The notes under the pieces: model-generated | Databases searched by the model: none | Told to the model about the DNA's origin: nothing | What the model saw: the letters and a program-made list of their open reading frames with translations, nothing else | Position numbers and translations under genes: made by a program | Source of the DNA: Pseudarthrobacter phenanthrenivorans Sphe3 | Lineage (GTDB): Bacteria > Actinomycetota > Actinomycetes > Actinomycetales > Micrococcaceae | Assembly: GCF_000189535.1 (NCBI RefSeq) | Contig: NC_015145.1 | Location: 3,720,001 to 3,784,000 of the forward strand | Reading direction: 5' to 3' | Length of the DNA: 64,000 nucleotides | Shown here: positions 25,047 through 34,500 of the stretch, one piece after another | How positions within the stretch are numbered: position 1 is the first letter of the stretch | Layout: each line of letters begins with the position of its first letter

Positions 25047-26327
25047 ATGTCCCCCTCCCGCCAGGATCCACCCGCCACCCGCCCGGACGCCGCCCTGGCA
25101 CCGGGGCCGGAACCCCTGCTGGAACGTCCCGGGCTGCGCCCCGCGGGAGTCCGCCAGTTGATGCGCGACGTGGCGCTGCCCTACGCCTCCAACGGGATGA
25201 TCGGCCTGATCTTCACCGCTTCGGGCCCCATAGCCGTCACCCTGGCGGTGGGCGCGGCCGGCGGGCTGACGCAGGACCAGCTCGCCTCCTGGGTGTTTGG
25301 CATCCTCTTCTCAGGCGGCGCAGCAACACTGCTGATGTCGCTTCTCTACCGCCAGCCCTTGGGCTTCGCCTGGTCCATTCCCGGCACCGTGCTCCTTGGA
25401 CCGTCCCTTCAGCACCTGTCCTTCCCCGAGGTGGTGGGAGCGTTCTTCACCTCTGGAGTACTCATCCTCGCTTTGGGCGCCACGGGGGTGGTCCGCAGGA
25501 TCATGTCTGCTGTCCCGATGCCCCTGGTCATGGCGATGGTTGCGGCAGTGTTCCTGAGGTTCGGCACGGACATCGTTGCCTCCACGCAGAGCAATCCCGT
25601 CATTGCCGTCCCCATGGTGGGCGCATTCCTGGTACTCAGCGCCGTCCCCGCGCTGGGAAGGTTCCTTCCGCCTGTCCTGGGCACCCTTGTTGCCGGCTGC
25701 CTGGCCGTGGCAGGCAGCGGACAATTCAACCCGGCGGAAGGCGGTCCGGTGCTGGCCGCCCCGGTGTTCACCCCTCCCGAATTCACCTGGGCAGCACAGC
25801 TCGAGCTGGTTGTTCCCCTGGCGCTCACGGTGCTGTTCGTCCAGAACGGCCAGGGCATCGCCGTCTTGCGGGCGGCCGGCCATCGTCCGCCCGTCAACGT
25901 GTTTGCAGTGGTGTCAGGCGCCTTCTCCGTACTCAATGCAGGATTCGGCGCCGTCTCAGCCTGCGTCACCGGGCCCACCAACGCGCTGTTGACGTCCTCG
26001 GGAACCAGGGAGCGCCAGTACACGGCCGCCGTGGTTTACGGCGGGCTGGCCCTGGCCTGCGCACTGCTGGCACCCACCCTGACCCGGCTGATGCTCGCAA
26101 CGCCCACCGAGTTTGTCCTGGCCTTGGGCGGCATTGCCATGCTGCGGGCCCTTCAGCAGGCCTTCGTGACTGCCTTCGCCGGCAGCTTCACCCTGGGGTC
26201 CCTGGTGACGTTCGTCGTGACCGTCTCCGGGTTGAACCTCTTCAACATTCACGCTGCATTCTGGGGCCTCGTGATCGGCTACACGGCGTCCCGGCTGCTG
26301 GAGCGTCAGGACCATGCAGGCTATTAG
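25047..26327 (+). CDS. benE: Benzoate membrane transporter BenE
   Basis: A 426-residue carrier of the BenE family with about 11-12 membrane segments from residue 35 on. Typical stretches are FTASGPIAVTLAVGAAGGL, FAWSIPGTVLLGP and NGQGIAVLRAAGHRPPVN, followed by VTGPTNALL. BenE proteins import benzoate with protons. The start ATG 25047 follows CCAGGAG; the longer frame upstream covers the catA terminator and is rejected. It is the last gene of the ben/cat block and converges on the nar-linked lipoprotein gene after 19 bases. Confidence 0.92.
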   Translation: MSPSRQDPPATRPDAALAPGPEPLLERPGLRPAGVRQLMRDVALPYASNGMIGLIFTASGPIAVTLAVGAAGGLTQDQLASWVFGILFSGGAATLLMSLLYRQPLGFAWSIPGTVLLGPSLQHLSFPEVVGAFFTSGVLILALGATGVVRRIMSAVPMPLVMAMVAAVFLRFGTDIVASTQSNPVIAVPMVGAFLVLSAVPALGRFLPPVLGTLVAGCLAVAGSGQFNPAEGGPVLAAPVFTPPEFTWAAQLELVVPLALTVLFVQNGQGIAVLRAAGHRPPVNVFAVVSGAFSVLNAGFGAVSACVTGPTNALLTSSGTRERQYTAAVVYGGLALACALLAPTLTRLMLATPTEFVLALGGIAMLRALQQAFVTAFAGSFTLGSLVTFVVTVSGLNLFNIHAAFWGLVIGYTASRLLERQDHAGY

Positions 26328-26346
26328 GGAAACTGGCCGCCCACCC

Positions 26347-27120
26347 CTACCCCGCCGGCCGCAGCGACGTGATCATCCGTTTGATGTCCCGGTACTCGGG
26401 AGTCTGCGCATACAGCTTCGCCTTCTCCAGGTACGGCAGCGACGGATCACCCGGGGTCAGGTTCAGCTCCGGGTTGTAGAAGCCCCCGAACATGGCGGCG
26501 TTGGGCGGCCACGTGAAGAAGTGGAAGATATAGCAGGTTGTGTCCCCTTCGGGGGGAGCGGCGATCGTGATGCCGTAGGCCGCAGCGGGGGTCTCCGGCG
26601 GGCCCGGGATATCAGTGTTGCCCCGGGTTTCAAAGGTGTAGCGGGGCATCCTGTCATCCTGCTTCAGCTGTGGCAGGTCTTGGGACTCGATGACGGAGTA
26701 GGGGTACTTTTCCGTGCAGGTGGAGCCGGTGGCCATGTTGGTGCGGAGCGTCGCAAGCAGCCGGCCGTCCTCGCTGGTCACCTCGGCGAACGCGCCACCG
26801 CCTTCAGCCAGTTCCCCTGCCGGATCCTTGATGTTCCATGTGGACGGGAGGTCAAAGGACAGGTCGCCGGCAGCCGTGGTGTAGGTGGTCCACGACGACG
26901 CCGACGGCGGTGGGGTAGCCGGAGAGGTGCCCGGGGCACTCGGTGACGCTGCCGCCGTCGTGCTTTCCGTGGCGGTGGCCGCCGCGGAGGAGGGGGAAGC
27001 GTTCGACGGCGAAGGTTGCGGTTGCGAGGCCGGCCCACCGCAGGCGGTGAGCAGTGAAAGTGAAAGAATTACCGCCGGGATCGACGCGCCCGGCCGCGCT
27101 GGATGTGCCATAGCACTCAT
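26347..27120 (-). CDS. Secreted lipoprotein coupled to narK, function unknown
   Basis: A 257-residue protein with a signal peptide and lipobox (LSLLTACGG, lipidated C27), then a Ser/Thr/Pro/Ala-rich spacer to about residue 75 and a globular domain starting SWTTYTTAAGDLSFDLPSTWNIKD, resembling surface proteins with a PsbP/Mog1-like fold. The ATG at 27120 shares bases with the narK stop (ATGA), so it is translationally coupled to the nitrate transporter; an in-frame ATG at 27111 is an alternative and is better spaced from AAGGGGG. No enzyme motif is visible. A role in nitrate respiration is suggested only by the coupling. Confidence 0.78.
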   Translation of the reverse strand: MSAMAHPARPGASIPAVILSLSLLTACGGPASQPQPSPSNASPSSAAATATESTTAAASPSAPGTSPATPPPSASSWTTYTTAAGDLSFDLPSTWNIKDPAGELAEGGGAFAEVTSEDGRLLATLRTNMATGSTCTEKYPYSVIESQDLPQLKQDDRMPRYTFETRGNTDIPGPPETPAAAYGITIAAPPEGDTTCYIFHFFTWPPNAAMFGGFYNPELNLTPGDPSLPYLEKAKLYAQTPEYRDIKRMITSLRPAG

Positions 27121-28367
27121 GCCCCCTTTAAGGCTCCCTGCCGTGCAGGCTGTTTCGGTGACCGGATGGCCACGATGGTGAAGATGAACGCCACCACAGC
27201 CGTGACCACCAGCAGCATCAGCCCGATGAAGTAGCTGTTGTCCTCGGCGTTGTAGGTGGCGCCCATCACCAGCGGCGGGAAGTAGCCGCCCATCCCGCCG
27301 GCCGCGCTGACGATTCCGCTGATGCTGCCCACCTTGCCCGGCGGCGCCAGTCTCCCCACCCAGGCGAATACGCCGCCCGTACCCAGGCCAAGCGCTGCGG
27401 CCATGGCCACGAACGTCAGGCCCGCCGGGATCTCGCCGTCGGGCCGCAGGTTCACGATGAAGGCCAGGACCGCGATACCTGCCAGGGACGCGAGCACCAC
27501 TGGCTTGGACCCGATCCGGTCCGCCAGCACTCCCCCAATTGGCCGGAACAGGACCGCGGCCAGGGCGAAGCCTGCCGTGCGCGTGCCGGCCGCCGTGGGA
27601 TCGAACTGGTAGATGTCGCGGAGGTACGTGGGCAGGTAGGTGGCGAACGAAACGAACCCGCCAAAGACCAGTGCATAGAGGAAGCACAGCTTCCAGGTGA
27701 CAGCAAGCCCGGCCGCGTCCTTGAGCTTGGGGATCACCGGGGCGGTGTTCGGGTGCCAGTCCGGGGACTCCTTCAGGTTGAACCAGACCAGCGCCCCCAT
27801 GACCACCAGCAATCCGGCAATCAGCAGGTGCGTGGGCAGGTAGCCGATCCAGTTCACCAGCCGTGGGGTCAGGAACGCCGCCAGCGCCGTCCCGCCCATC
27901 CCGGCCCCAAAAACGCCGGTGGCGAAGCCGCGCCGGGAGGGCTCATACCAGGCGGACACGAAGGGGATTCCGACGGCGAACACGGTACCGGCGATGCCCA
28001 GCAGCAGGCCGGCGCCCAGCACCACGGCGTAGGAACCAAGGGTGCCGCCGAGGGCCACCAGCAGCACCGGCGGGACACTGCCGAGCAGGACGAACGTGAA
28101 CATCGCCCTGCCGCCGAAGCGGTCCGTCATGGCACCCATCACGATCCTGCCCAGCGAGCCGACGAAGATCGGCATGGCCACCAGGACGGCGGTGGACGTG
28201 GAGTCCAGCCCCATCTCCTGGGTGTACCGGGCTCCCAGGGGCGCGACGATGTTCCATGCCCAGAAGGCCGTGACGGACGCAGCGGTGGCAAGTGCGAGGT
28301 TACGACCCTTGCCGGGCCGGGAGATTTCAGCAGGCGGGGCGGGGTTGGCGGCGGCAGACTCGGCCAT
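27117..28367 (-). CDS. narK: Nitrate/nitrite transporter NarK
   Basis: A 416-residue MFS protein with 12 predicted membrane segments. The nitrate/nitrite porter signatures are GVFGAGMGGTALAAF in helix 5 and SISGIVSAAGGMGGYFPP in helix 11; the GRIVMGAMTDRFGGR loop is the MFS motif. It should exchange nitrate for nitrite or import nitrate with protons for the reductase encoded upstream. It begins 12 bases after narI, so it belongs to the same operon. In many bacteria narK leads the operon; here it trails. Confidence 0.92.
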   Translation of the reverse strand: MAESAAANPAPPAEISRPGKGRNLALATAASVTAFWAWNIVAPLGARYTQEMGLDSTSTAVLVAMPIFVGSLGRIVMGAMTDRFGGRAMFTFVLLGSVPPVLLVALGGTLGSYAVVLGAGLLLGIAGTVFAVGIPFVSAWYEPSRRGFATGVFGAGMGGTALAAFLTPRLVNWIGYLPTHLLIAGLLVVMGALVWFNLKESPDWHPNTAPVIPKLKDAAGLAVTWKLCFLYALVFGGFVSFATYLPTYLRDIYQFDPTAAGTRTAGFALAAVLFRPIGGVLADRIGSKPVVLASLAGIAVLAFIVNLRPDGEIPAGLTFVAMAAALGLGTGGVFAWVGRLAPPGKVGSISGIVSAAGGMGGYFPPLVMGATYNAEDNSYFIGLMLLVVTAVVAFIFTIVAIRSPKQPARQGALKGA

Positions 28368-28379
28368 CTTATTTTCCTC

Positions 28380-29255
28380 TCACCGGTTCCGGGTGTCCCG
28401 GTCCTGGGTCCCCACGGGCGACCAGCCGCGCCGCCCTGCGGGAGCGTTGGGGTTCTGGGCGGCGTTGGTTCCGGACCTGCTTCCGGCCCTCACACCCGGG
28501 CGCCCGCCGGTCGTGACCCTGTCCCTGGAGCGGTACACAATGTAGGGGCGGAAGAGGTAGTGCATCGGTGCGGTGAAGGCGTGCACCAGGCGGGTGAAGG
28601 GCCAGATGATGAACAGCACCATCCCCACCACGGTATGCAGGTGGAAAGAGAACGGCGCGGCAGCCATAGCCGCGATGTCCGGCTGGAAGATGAACAGCGA
28701 CCGGAACCAGGGCGCCACCGTTTCGCGGTAGTTGTGCCCGTGCTCGCCTTCAAAGACGCTGGCCAGGGTGGTCCACAGTCCGAACACGATGGCCGCGGTG
28801 AGCACCACGTACATGGTCTTGTCGTTCCTGGTGGTGGCCATGAACACCGGCCCGGTGGTGCGGCGCCTGTAGATCAGCAGGATAATGCCGCCCAGGGTCC
28901 CCACGCCCGCGATCCCGCCCACAAACAGGGCGTTGAAATGGTAAAAGTCCTGGCTCATCCCCACCGCTTCCGTCCAGGACTTCGGGATGACCAGTCCGAA
29001 AAAGTGCCCCGCGATCACGGCGAGCAGGCCGAAATGGAACAGCGGCGAGGCAATCCGCAGCAGTCTGGACTCGTAGAGCTGCGAGGACCTGGTGGTCCAG
29101 CCGAACTGGTCGTACTTGTACCGCCAGATCAGCCCGCCTACCAGGACCACCACCATGACGTAGGGCAGGACGCCCCACAGCACCATGTCCAGGGCGGAAA
29201 GCTCGACGGCGGCACCGGGCTGGGTTTCAACGGGCAGGTTTTCGAGGATCACCAT
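28380..29255 (-). CDS. narI: Respiratory nitrate reductase gamma subunit (cytochrome b)
   Basis: A 291-residue membrane cytochrome b that takes electrons from menaquinol and passes them to NarH. Five membrane helices are visible between residues 20 and 240. Haem-ligand His candidates are in SPLFHFGLLAVIAGHFFG and in SFHLHTVVG. The last 45 residues (after RPYIVYRSRD) form a Gly/Pro/Arg-rich cytoplasmic tail that E. coli NarI (about 225 residues) lacks. It starts one base after narJ and is followed by narK. Confidence 0.95.
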   Translation of the reverse strand: MVILENLPVETQPGAAVELSALDMVLWGVLPYVMVVVLVGGLIWRYKYDQFGWTTRSSQLYESRLLRIASPLFHFGLLAVIAGHFFGLVIPKSWTEAVGMSQDFYHFNALFVGGIAGVGTLGGIILLIYRRRTTGPVFMATTRNDKTMYVVLTAAIVFGLWTTLASVFEGEHGHNYRETVAPWFRSLFIFQPDIAAMAAAPFSFHLHTVVGMVLFIIWPFTRLVHAFTAPMHYLFRPYIVYRSRDRVTTGGRPGVRAGSRSGTNAAQNPNAPAGRRGWSPVGTQDRDTRNR

Positions 29256-29256
29256 C

Positions 29257-29877
29257 TCATACCCCCTTCACGGGCAGCAGGCGCGGATCGTACGGGTCAA
29301 GGCCCACGGCTTCGGTGGGCGGTCCGTAGCCTGCCATCCGCATCACGGCCTGTTCATCCGCCGGCGACTTCCCGGGCAGGGTGGCGCAGATGGCCTGCAG
29401 GATCCGGGCGTGCGGCAGGTTGTCCTTGAGCAGCCCGAATTTCAGCATCTCCAGGCTGGGCCGGTACTGGATGAGCAGCTCCCGCCCGGCCTCAAAGTCC
29501 ACCAGCGCCGTGTATTCCAGCACCATGGGCAGGTAGTCCGGCAGTTCCCCCTGGGTGTCCACCAGGATGTCGCTTTGCCGGTAGGCCTTCTTGAAGCTGC
29601 CCAGGACCTCGCCCCGGCGCCGGGTGTCCCCGTCCGTCCAGTAGCTCAGGTGCAGGGCGTGCCGCCGGCTGAGGTCGAACTCACGCACGTAGTGCGCCTG
29701 GCTCTCCATCAGCGGCGTCGACTCCAGCGCGTCCAGCACCTCCCGGAAGCTTTCGACGGCGCCGGGAAACTCTGCGAGCGCAGCGCGCATCAGCGGCACC
29801 TTGGCCAGCAGGTCCTCCTCCGGGTAGGACAGGCACCACGCGCCGGCCATGTACACCACCTGGTCCCGGCGGCTCAC
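29257..29877 (-). CDS. narJ: Nitrate reductase assembly chaperone NarJ
   Basis: A 206-residue TorD/NarJ-family chaperone. WCLSYPEEDL near the N-terminus and HLSYWTDGDTRRRGEVLGSFKKAYR in the middle are the family landmarks. It binds the NarG N-terminus and controls cofactor insertion before membrane attachment, and is not part of the mature enzyme. Its start overlaps the narH stop by four bases (ATGA), and narI follows after one base, keeping the usual GHJI order. Confidence 0.95.
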   Translation of the reverse strand: MSRRDQVVYMAGAWCLSYPEEDLLAKVPLMRAALAEFPGAVESFREVLDALESTPLMESQAHYVREFDLSRRHALHLSYWTDGDTRRRGEVLGSFKKAYRQSDILVDTQGELPDYLPMVLEYTALVDFEAGRELLIQYRPSLEMLKFGLLKDNLPHARILQAICATLPGKSPADEQAVMRMAGYGPPTEAVGLDPYDPRLLPVKGV

Positions 29878-31568
29878 GGCTGGTCCTCGGCAGCTGCGAG
29901 GGTTCCCGGCTCGGGCCCCTTGTCCGGAAAGAGGCCGGGCGGCGCCCCGCGGCCGTCCCAGTTCAGGAGGTTCACCCGGCCGCGCAGGCCCGGTCCGGAA
30001 GCGATCTCGTCCGTGGTCTGCCGGTCCCGGAGGGCGTTGAACGTATCCACGGCAACCGGGACGGGCCTGCCGCTCGCCTCCCCGAAGGGCGAGGAATCCT
30101 GCATGCCCGGGCCGCCGTCGAAATCCAGCGAGCAGCCCATCTCCTCCAGGTCGTGCGCCTGCTCCACGTGAGCCTTGGGGATAACGTACCGCTCGTCGTA
30201 CTTGGCGATGGCCATCAGCCGGTACATCTCATACATCGTTTGCCCGTCCATGCCCACGGACTCAGGGATGGACTCATCCGGATCGTTGCCCAGGCTGATG
30301 CCGCGCATGAAGGAGCGCATGGCCGCCAGCTTCCGCAGCACCGCGGTGACCCGGTCCGCGTCCCCGGCCGTGAACAGCTCCGCCAGGTACTCCACCGGGA
30401 TGCGCAGCGCGTCAATGGCGCCGAACAGGTTGCCGTGGTCCTCGCCGTCGTGCCCCTGGTCCCGCAGCAGGTCCACCACCGGGGACAGCGGCGGCACGTA
30501 CCAGACCATCGGCATGGTGCGGTACTCGGGGTGCAGCGGCAGAGCCACCTTGTACACCTTGGCGAGTGCGTATACCGGCGAGCGCCGCGCGGCGTCGATC
30601 CAGTCCTCCGGGATGTTCTGTGCCCTGGCCTCTGCCTGGACGGCGGGATCATTCGGGTCCAGCAGCACGTCCATCTGGGCGTCGTAGAGTTCCTTCGGAT
30701 CTGTGACGGACGCCGCGGCGGTGACGGCATCGGCGTCGTACAAAAACAGCCCCAGGTACCGCAGCCTGCCCACGCAGGTCTCCGAGCACACGGTGGGAAT
30801 CCCCACCTCCACCCGCGGGTAGCAGAAGGTGCACTTCTCCGCCTTGCCGGTCTTGTGGTTGAAGTAGATCTTCTTGTACGGGCAGCCGGTGACGCACTGC
30901 CGCCAGCCCCGGCATTTGTCCTGGTCCACCAGCACAATCCCGTCCTCCACGCGCTTGTAGATCGCGCCGGAGGGGCAGGACGCCATGCAGGACGGGTTCA
31001 GGCAGTGCTCGCAGATCCGCGGCAGGTAGAACATGAAGGTCTGCTCGTAGGCGAACTTGATCTTGTCCTCGGACTCCCGCCGAACCTTCTCCACCAGCGG
31101 GTCCAGGTGGCCGTTCTCGGCAGAACCGCCCAGATTGTCATCCCAGTTGGCGGACCAGGTGACCTTGGTGTCCTCCCCGGTGATCAGGGACTTGGGCCGC
31201 GCCACCGGGAAGTCGTCGCCCAGGGGCGCGTCCACCAGGGTTTTGTAGTCGTAGGTCCACGGCTCGTAGTAGTCCTTGAGCTCAGGCTGGACCGGGCTGG
31301 CGAACAGCCCGAACATCTTCTTCACCCGGCCGCCGGCCTTCAGGACCAGCTTGCCGCGCCTGTTCAGGTCCCAGCCGCCGCGCCACTTGTCCTGGTCCTC
31401 GTAGCGGCGCGGATACCCCTGCCCCGGCCGCGTCTCCACATTATTGAACCAGACGTACTCGGTGCCGGCACGGTTGGTCCAGGCCTGCTTGCAGGTGACC
31501 GAGCACGTGTGGCAGCCGATGCACTTGTCCAGGTTCATCACCATGCCCATTTGAGCCATGACACGCAT
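29874..31568 (-). CDS. narH: Respiratory nitrate reductase beta subunit (Fe-S)
   Basis: A 564-residue iron-sulfur subunit. Four cysteine groups are present: CIGCHTCSVTCK, CEHCLNPSCMASCP, CRGWRQCVTGCP and CTFCYP with later Cys residues. The Trp in CRGW, replacing a Cys, marks the 3Fe-4S cluster as in E. coli NarH. It relays electrons from NarI to NarG on the cytoplasmic side. ATG 31568 overlaps the narG stop by one base (TGATG). The C-terminal 40 residues are Pro/Gly-rich and longer than in E. coli. Confidence 0.96.
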   Translation of the reverse strand: MRVMAQMGMVMNLDKCIGCHTCSVTCKQAWTNRAGTEYVWFNNVETRPGQGYPRRYEDQDKWRGGWDLNRRGKLVLKAGGRVKKMFGLFASPVQPELKDYYEPWTYDYKTLVDAPLGDDFPVARPKSLITGEDTKVTWSANWDDNLGGSAENGHLDPLVEKVRRESEDKIKFAYEQTFMFYLPRICEHCLNPSCMASCPSGAIYKRVEDGIVLVDQDKCRGWRQCVTGCPYKKIYFNHKTGKAEKCTFCYPRVEVGIPTVCSETCVGRLRYLGLFLYDADAVTAAASVTDPKELYDAQMDVLLDPNDPAVQAEARAQNIPEDWIDAARRSPVYALAKVYKVALPLHPEYRTMPMVWYVPPLSPVVDLLRDQGHDGEDHGNLFGAIDALRIPVEYLAELFTAGDADRVTAVLRKLAAMRSFMRGISLGNDPDESIPESVGMDGQTMYEMYRLMAIAKYDERYVIPKAHVEQAHDLEEMGCSLDFDGGPGMQDSSPFGEASGRPVPVAVDTFNALRDRQTTDEIASGPGLRGRVNLLNWDGRGAPPGLFPDKGPEPGTLAAAEDQP

Positions 31569-34500
31569 CAGTACTGCACCTCCTGTGAGCGGCGGCGGAC
31601 CGTGGCCACCATGTCGCGCTGGTTTCCGGTGGGGCCCAGGTAGTTGAACGCGTACGCCAGCTGGGCGTAGCCGCCGATCAGGTGCGAGGGTTTCACCAGC
31701 AGCCTGGTCACGGAGTTGTGGATGCCGCCGCGCCGGCCGGTGGCTTCGGACTTCGGCACGTCGATGGTGCGCTCCTGGGCGTGGTGGACGTACACCACGC
31801 CGGCGGGCATCCGGTGGCTGACGATGGCCCGGGCCACCAGGACGCCGTTGATGTTCAGGCACTCCACCCAGTCGTTGTCCTTGACCTGGATGGAGTCGGC
31901 GTCGGCCGGGCTCATCCAGACCGTGGGCCCGCCGCGGGAAAGCGAGAGCATCAGCAAGTTGTCCTGGTATTCGGAGTGGATGGACCACTTGGAGTGCGGC
32001 GTCAGGTACCGGACCACCACCTCCAGCTGACCGTTCTGCCCGAGTTTGGGTTCGCCGAACAGGCGGTTCATGTCCAGCGGGGGACGGTAGATGGGGAGCC
32101 CCTCGCCGATGTCCGTGATCCAGTCGTGGTCCAGGAAGAAGTGCATCCGGCCGGTCAGGGTGTGGAAGGGTTTGAGGCGTTCGATGTTGATGGTGAACGG
32201 GGCGTAGCGGCGGCCGCCGGTCTCCGAGCCCGACCACTCCGGCGAGGTGATCACCGGGACCGGGGCGGCCTGGGTCTGGGCGAAGGTGATGAACTTTTCC
32301 TCCGAACCCTCGGACAGGTCGGCCAGTTTCCGCCCGGTCCGGACTTCCAGGTCCTTGAAGCCCTGCACGGACAGCATGCCGTTCGTGGTTCCGGAGAAGG
32401 CCAGGATGGCTTCGGCCATCCTCGCGTCGGTGTCCATGGCCGGGCGGCCGTCCGCGGCGCCACCCAGCATCACGCCGTTGGAGTGGCTGAGCCGGTTCAG
32501 TGCGCCGTCGAGTTTGTAGGTGACGTTCTTGACGGTGAAGCCGAGCTTGTCCGCGAGGGGCCCGACGGCGGCGAGCTTGTCCGCGATGGCCGTATAGTCC
32601 CGCTCCACCACGGAGAAGACGGGCATGTTCTGCCCGGGGACGGCAGGGATGCCCGTCTGCCGCCAGTCCCGCACGATCCCGCCGGGCTGGGCCAGCTGGC
32701 CGGGGGTGTCATGCTGCAGCGGCACGCTCACCAGGTCCTTCCGGACGCCCAGGTGCGTCCTGGCCAGCCGGGAGAACTCCCGGGCCAGCAGGTGGAAGGT
32801 GTCGAAGTCGGTCTTTGTTTCCCAGGGCGGGTCGATGGCCGGCGTGAAGGCGTGGACGAACGGGTGCATGTCCGTGGAGGAGAGATCGTGCTTTTCGTAC
32901 CAGGTGGCGGCGGGGAAGACGACGTCGGACAGCAGCGTGGTAGAGGTCATCCGGAAGTCGGCGGAGACCAGGAGGTCCAGCTTTCCTTCCGGTGCCTTGT
33001 CGTGCCATTTCACGTGCGTGGGTTTGAGGCCCTCGGCGTGGTCCTGGCCCAGGACGTTGTTGTGGGTGCCCAGCAGGTTCCGCAGGAAGTACTCGTTGCC
33101 CTTGGCGGAGGAGCCGAAGAGGTTGGACCGCCACAGCACCAGGGTGCGCGGCCAGTTCTCCGGGGCGTCCACGTCCTCGATGGCGGGGTTCAGGGTCCGG
33201 TTCTTCAGGGCGTCCGCGATGTAGCCGGGCGCGTCCTTGGCGGTTCCGGCGGCGACGGCGGCCTCCGCCTCGTCCGCGAGGTCCAGCGGGTTGCGGTCGA
33301 ACTGGGGATAGAACGGCATCCAGCCGAGCCTTGCGGACTGCGCGATGGCATCCGCCGTGTGCAGGCCGTCCAGGGCCCCGGTGGACAGAGGCGATTTCAG
33401 GGCATCGGCGGAGTAGCCGTCCTGGCGCCACTGGTCCGTGTGCATGTACCAGTAGCCGGTGCCGATCATGGTCCGCGGCGGCCGGGACCAGTCCAGCGCG
33501 TTGGCCAGCGACACCCAGCCGGTGACCGGGCGGGTTTTCTCCTGGCCCACATAGTGCGCCCAGCCGCCGCCGTTCCGGCCCATGCAGCCGGTCAGCATCA
33601 CCAGCGCCAGGATGGCGCGGTAGGTGGTGTCGCCGTGGAACCACTGGCAGATCCCGGCGCCCATGATGATCATGGACCTGCCGTTGGACTGCTCAGCGTT
33701 CCGGGCAAACTCGTGCGCCACCCGGATGCACGCCTGGGCCGGAACGGAGGTGATCTCCTCCTGCCAGGCCGGCGTGTAGGGGGTGGCAGCGTCTTCGTAC
33801 CCGGCAGCCCATTCCCCCGGCAATCCCTCGCGGCCCACGCCGTACTGGGCGAGCATCAGGTCGAATACCGTGGTGACCAGCTGGCCCTCCACCTCGATCA
33901 CGGGCACCCCGCGCCGGAGGACGCTGCCGGCGCCATCCGCCTGCTCGAAGCACGGCAGCAGGATCTCGGCGCTCTCCCCCGAGACCTCCCGCAGGGACAG
34001 CGCGGGGTCGATCCCCTTGAGGTCCAGGTTCCACTTGCCCTCGCCGCTGCGGGAGTAGCGGAACCCCATGGAACCGTTCGGGACGGAAGGCCGGCCGGCC
34101 TTCTTGTCGAACAGGACAGTGCGGAACGCAGCGTCCTCAGCCCCGGACTCAGCCGGGATGTCCTTGGCGGTGAGGAATTTCGACGGCGTGAGGGCGCCGT
34201 CGTCGCGCTTTTCCAGCCTGACCAGGAACGGGAGGTCCGTGTACTGCTTCACATAGCCCGTGAAGAAGGGCACCTGCCGGTCCACGAAGAATTCCTTGAG
34301 CATCACGTGGCCCATGGCCATGGCCAGCGCCGCGTCCGTTCCGGCCTGCGCCGGGAGCCATTCGTCGGCGAACTTGGTGTTGTCCGCGTAGTCCGGGCTG
34401 ACGGTGACCACCTTGGTGCCCCGGTACCGCACCTCTGCCATCCAGTGCGCGTCCGGGGTGCGGGTGACGGGGACGTTGGAGCCCCACATCATGAGGTAGC

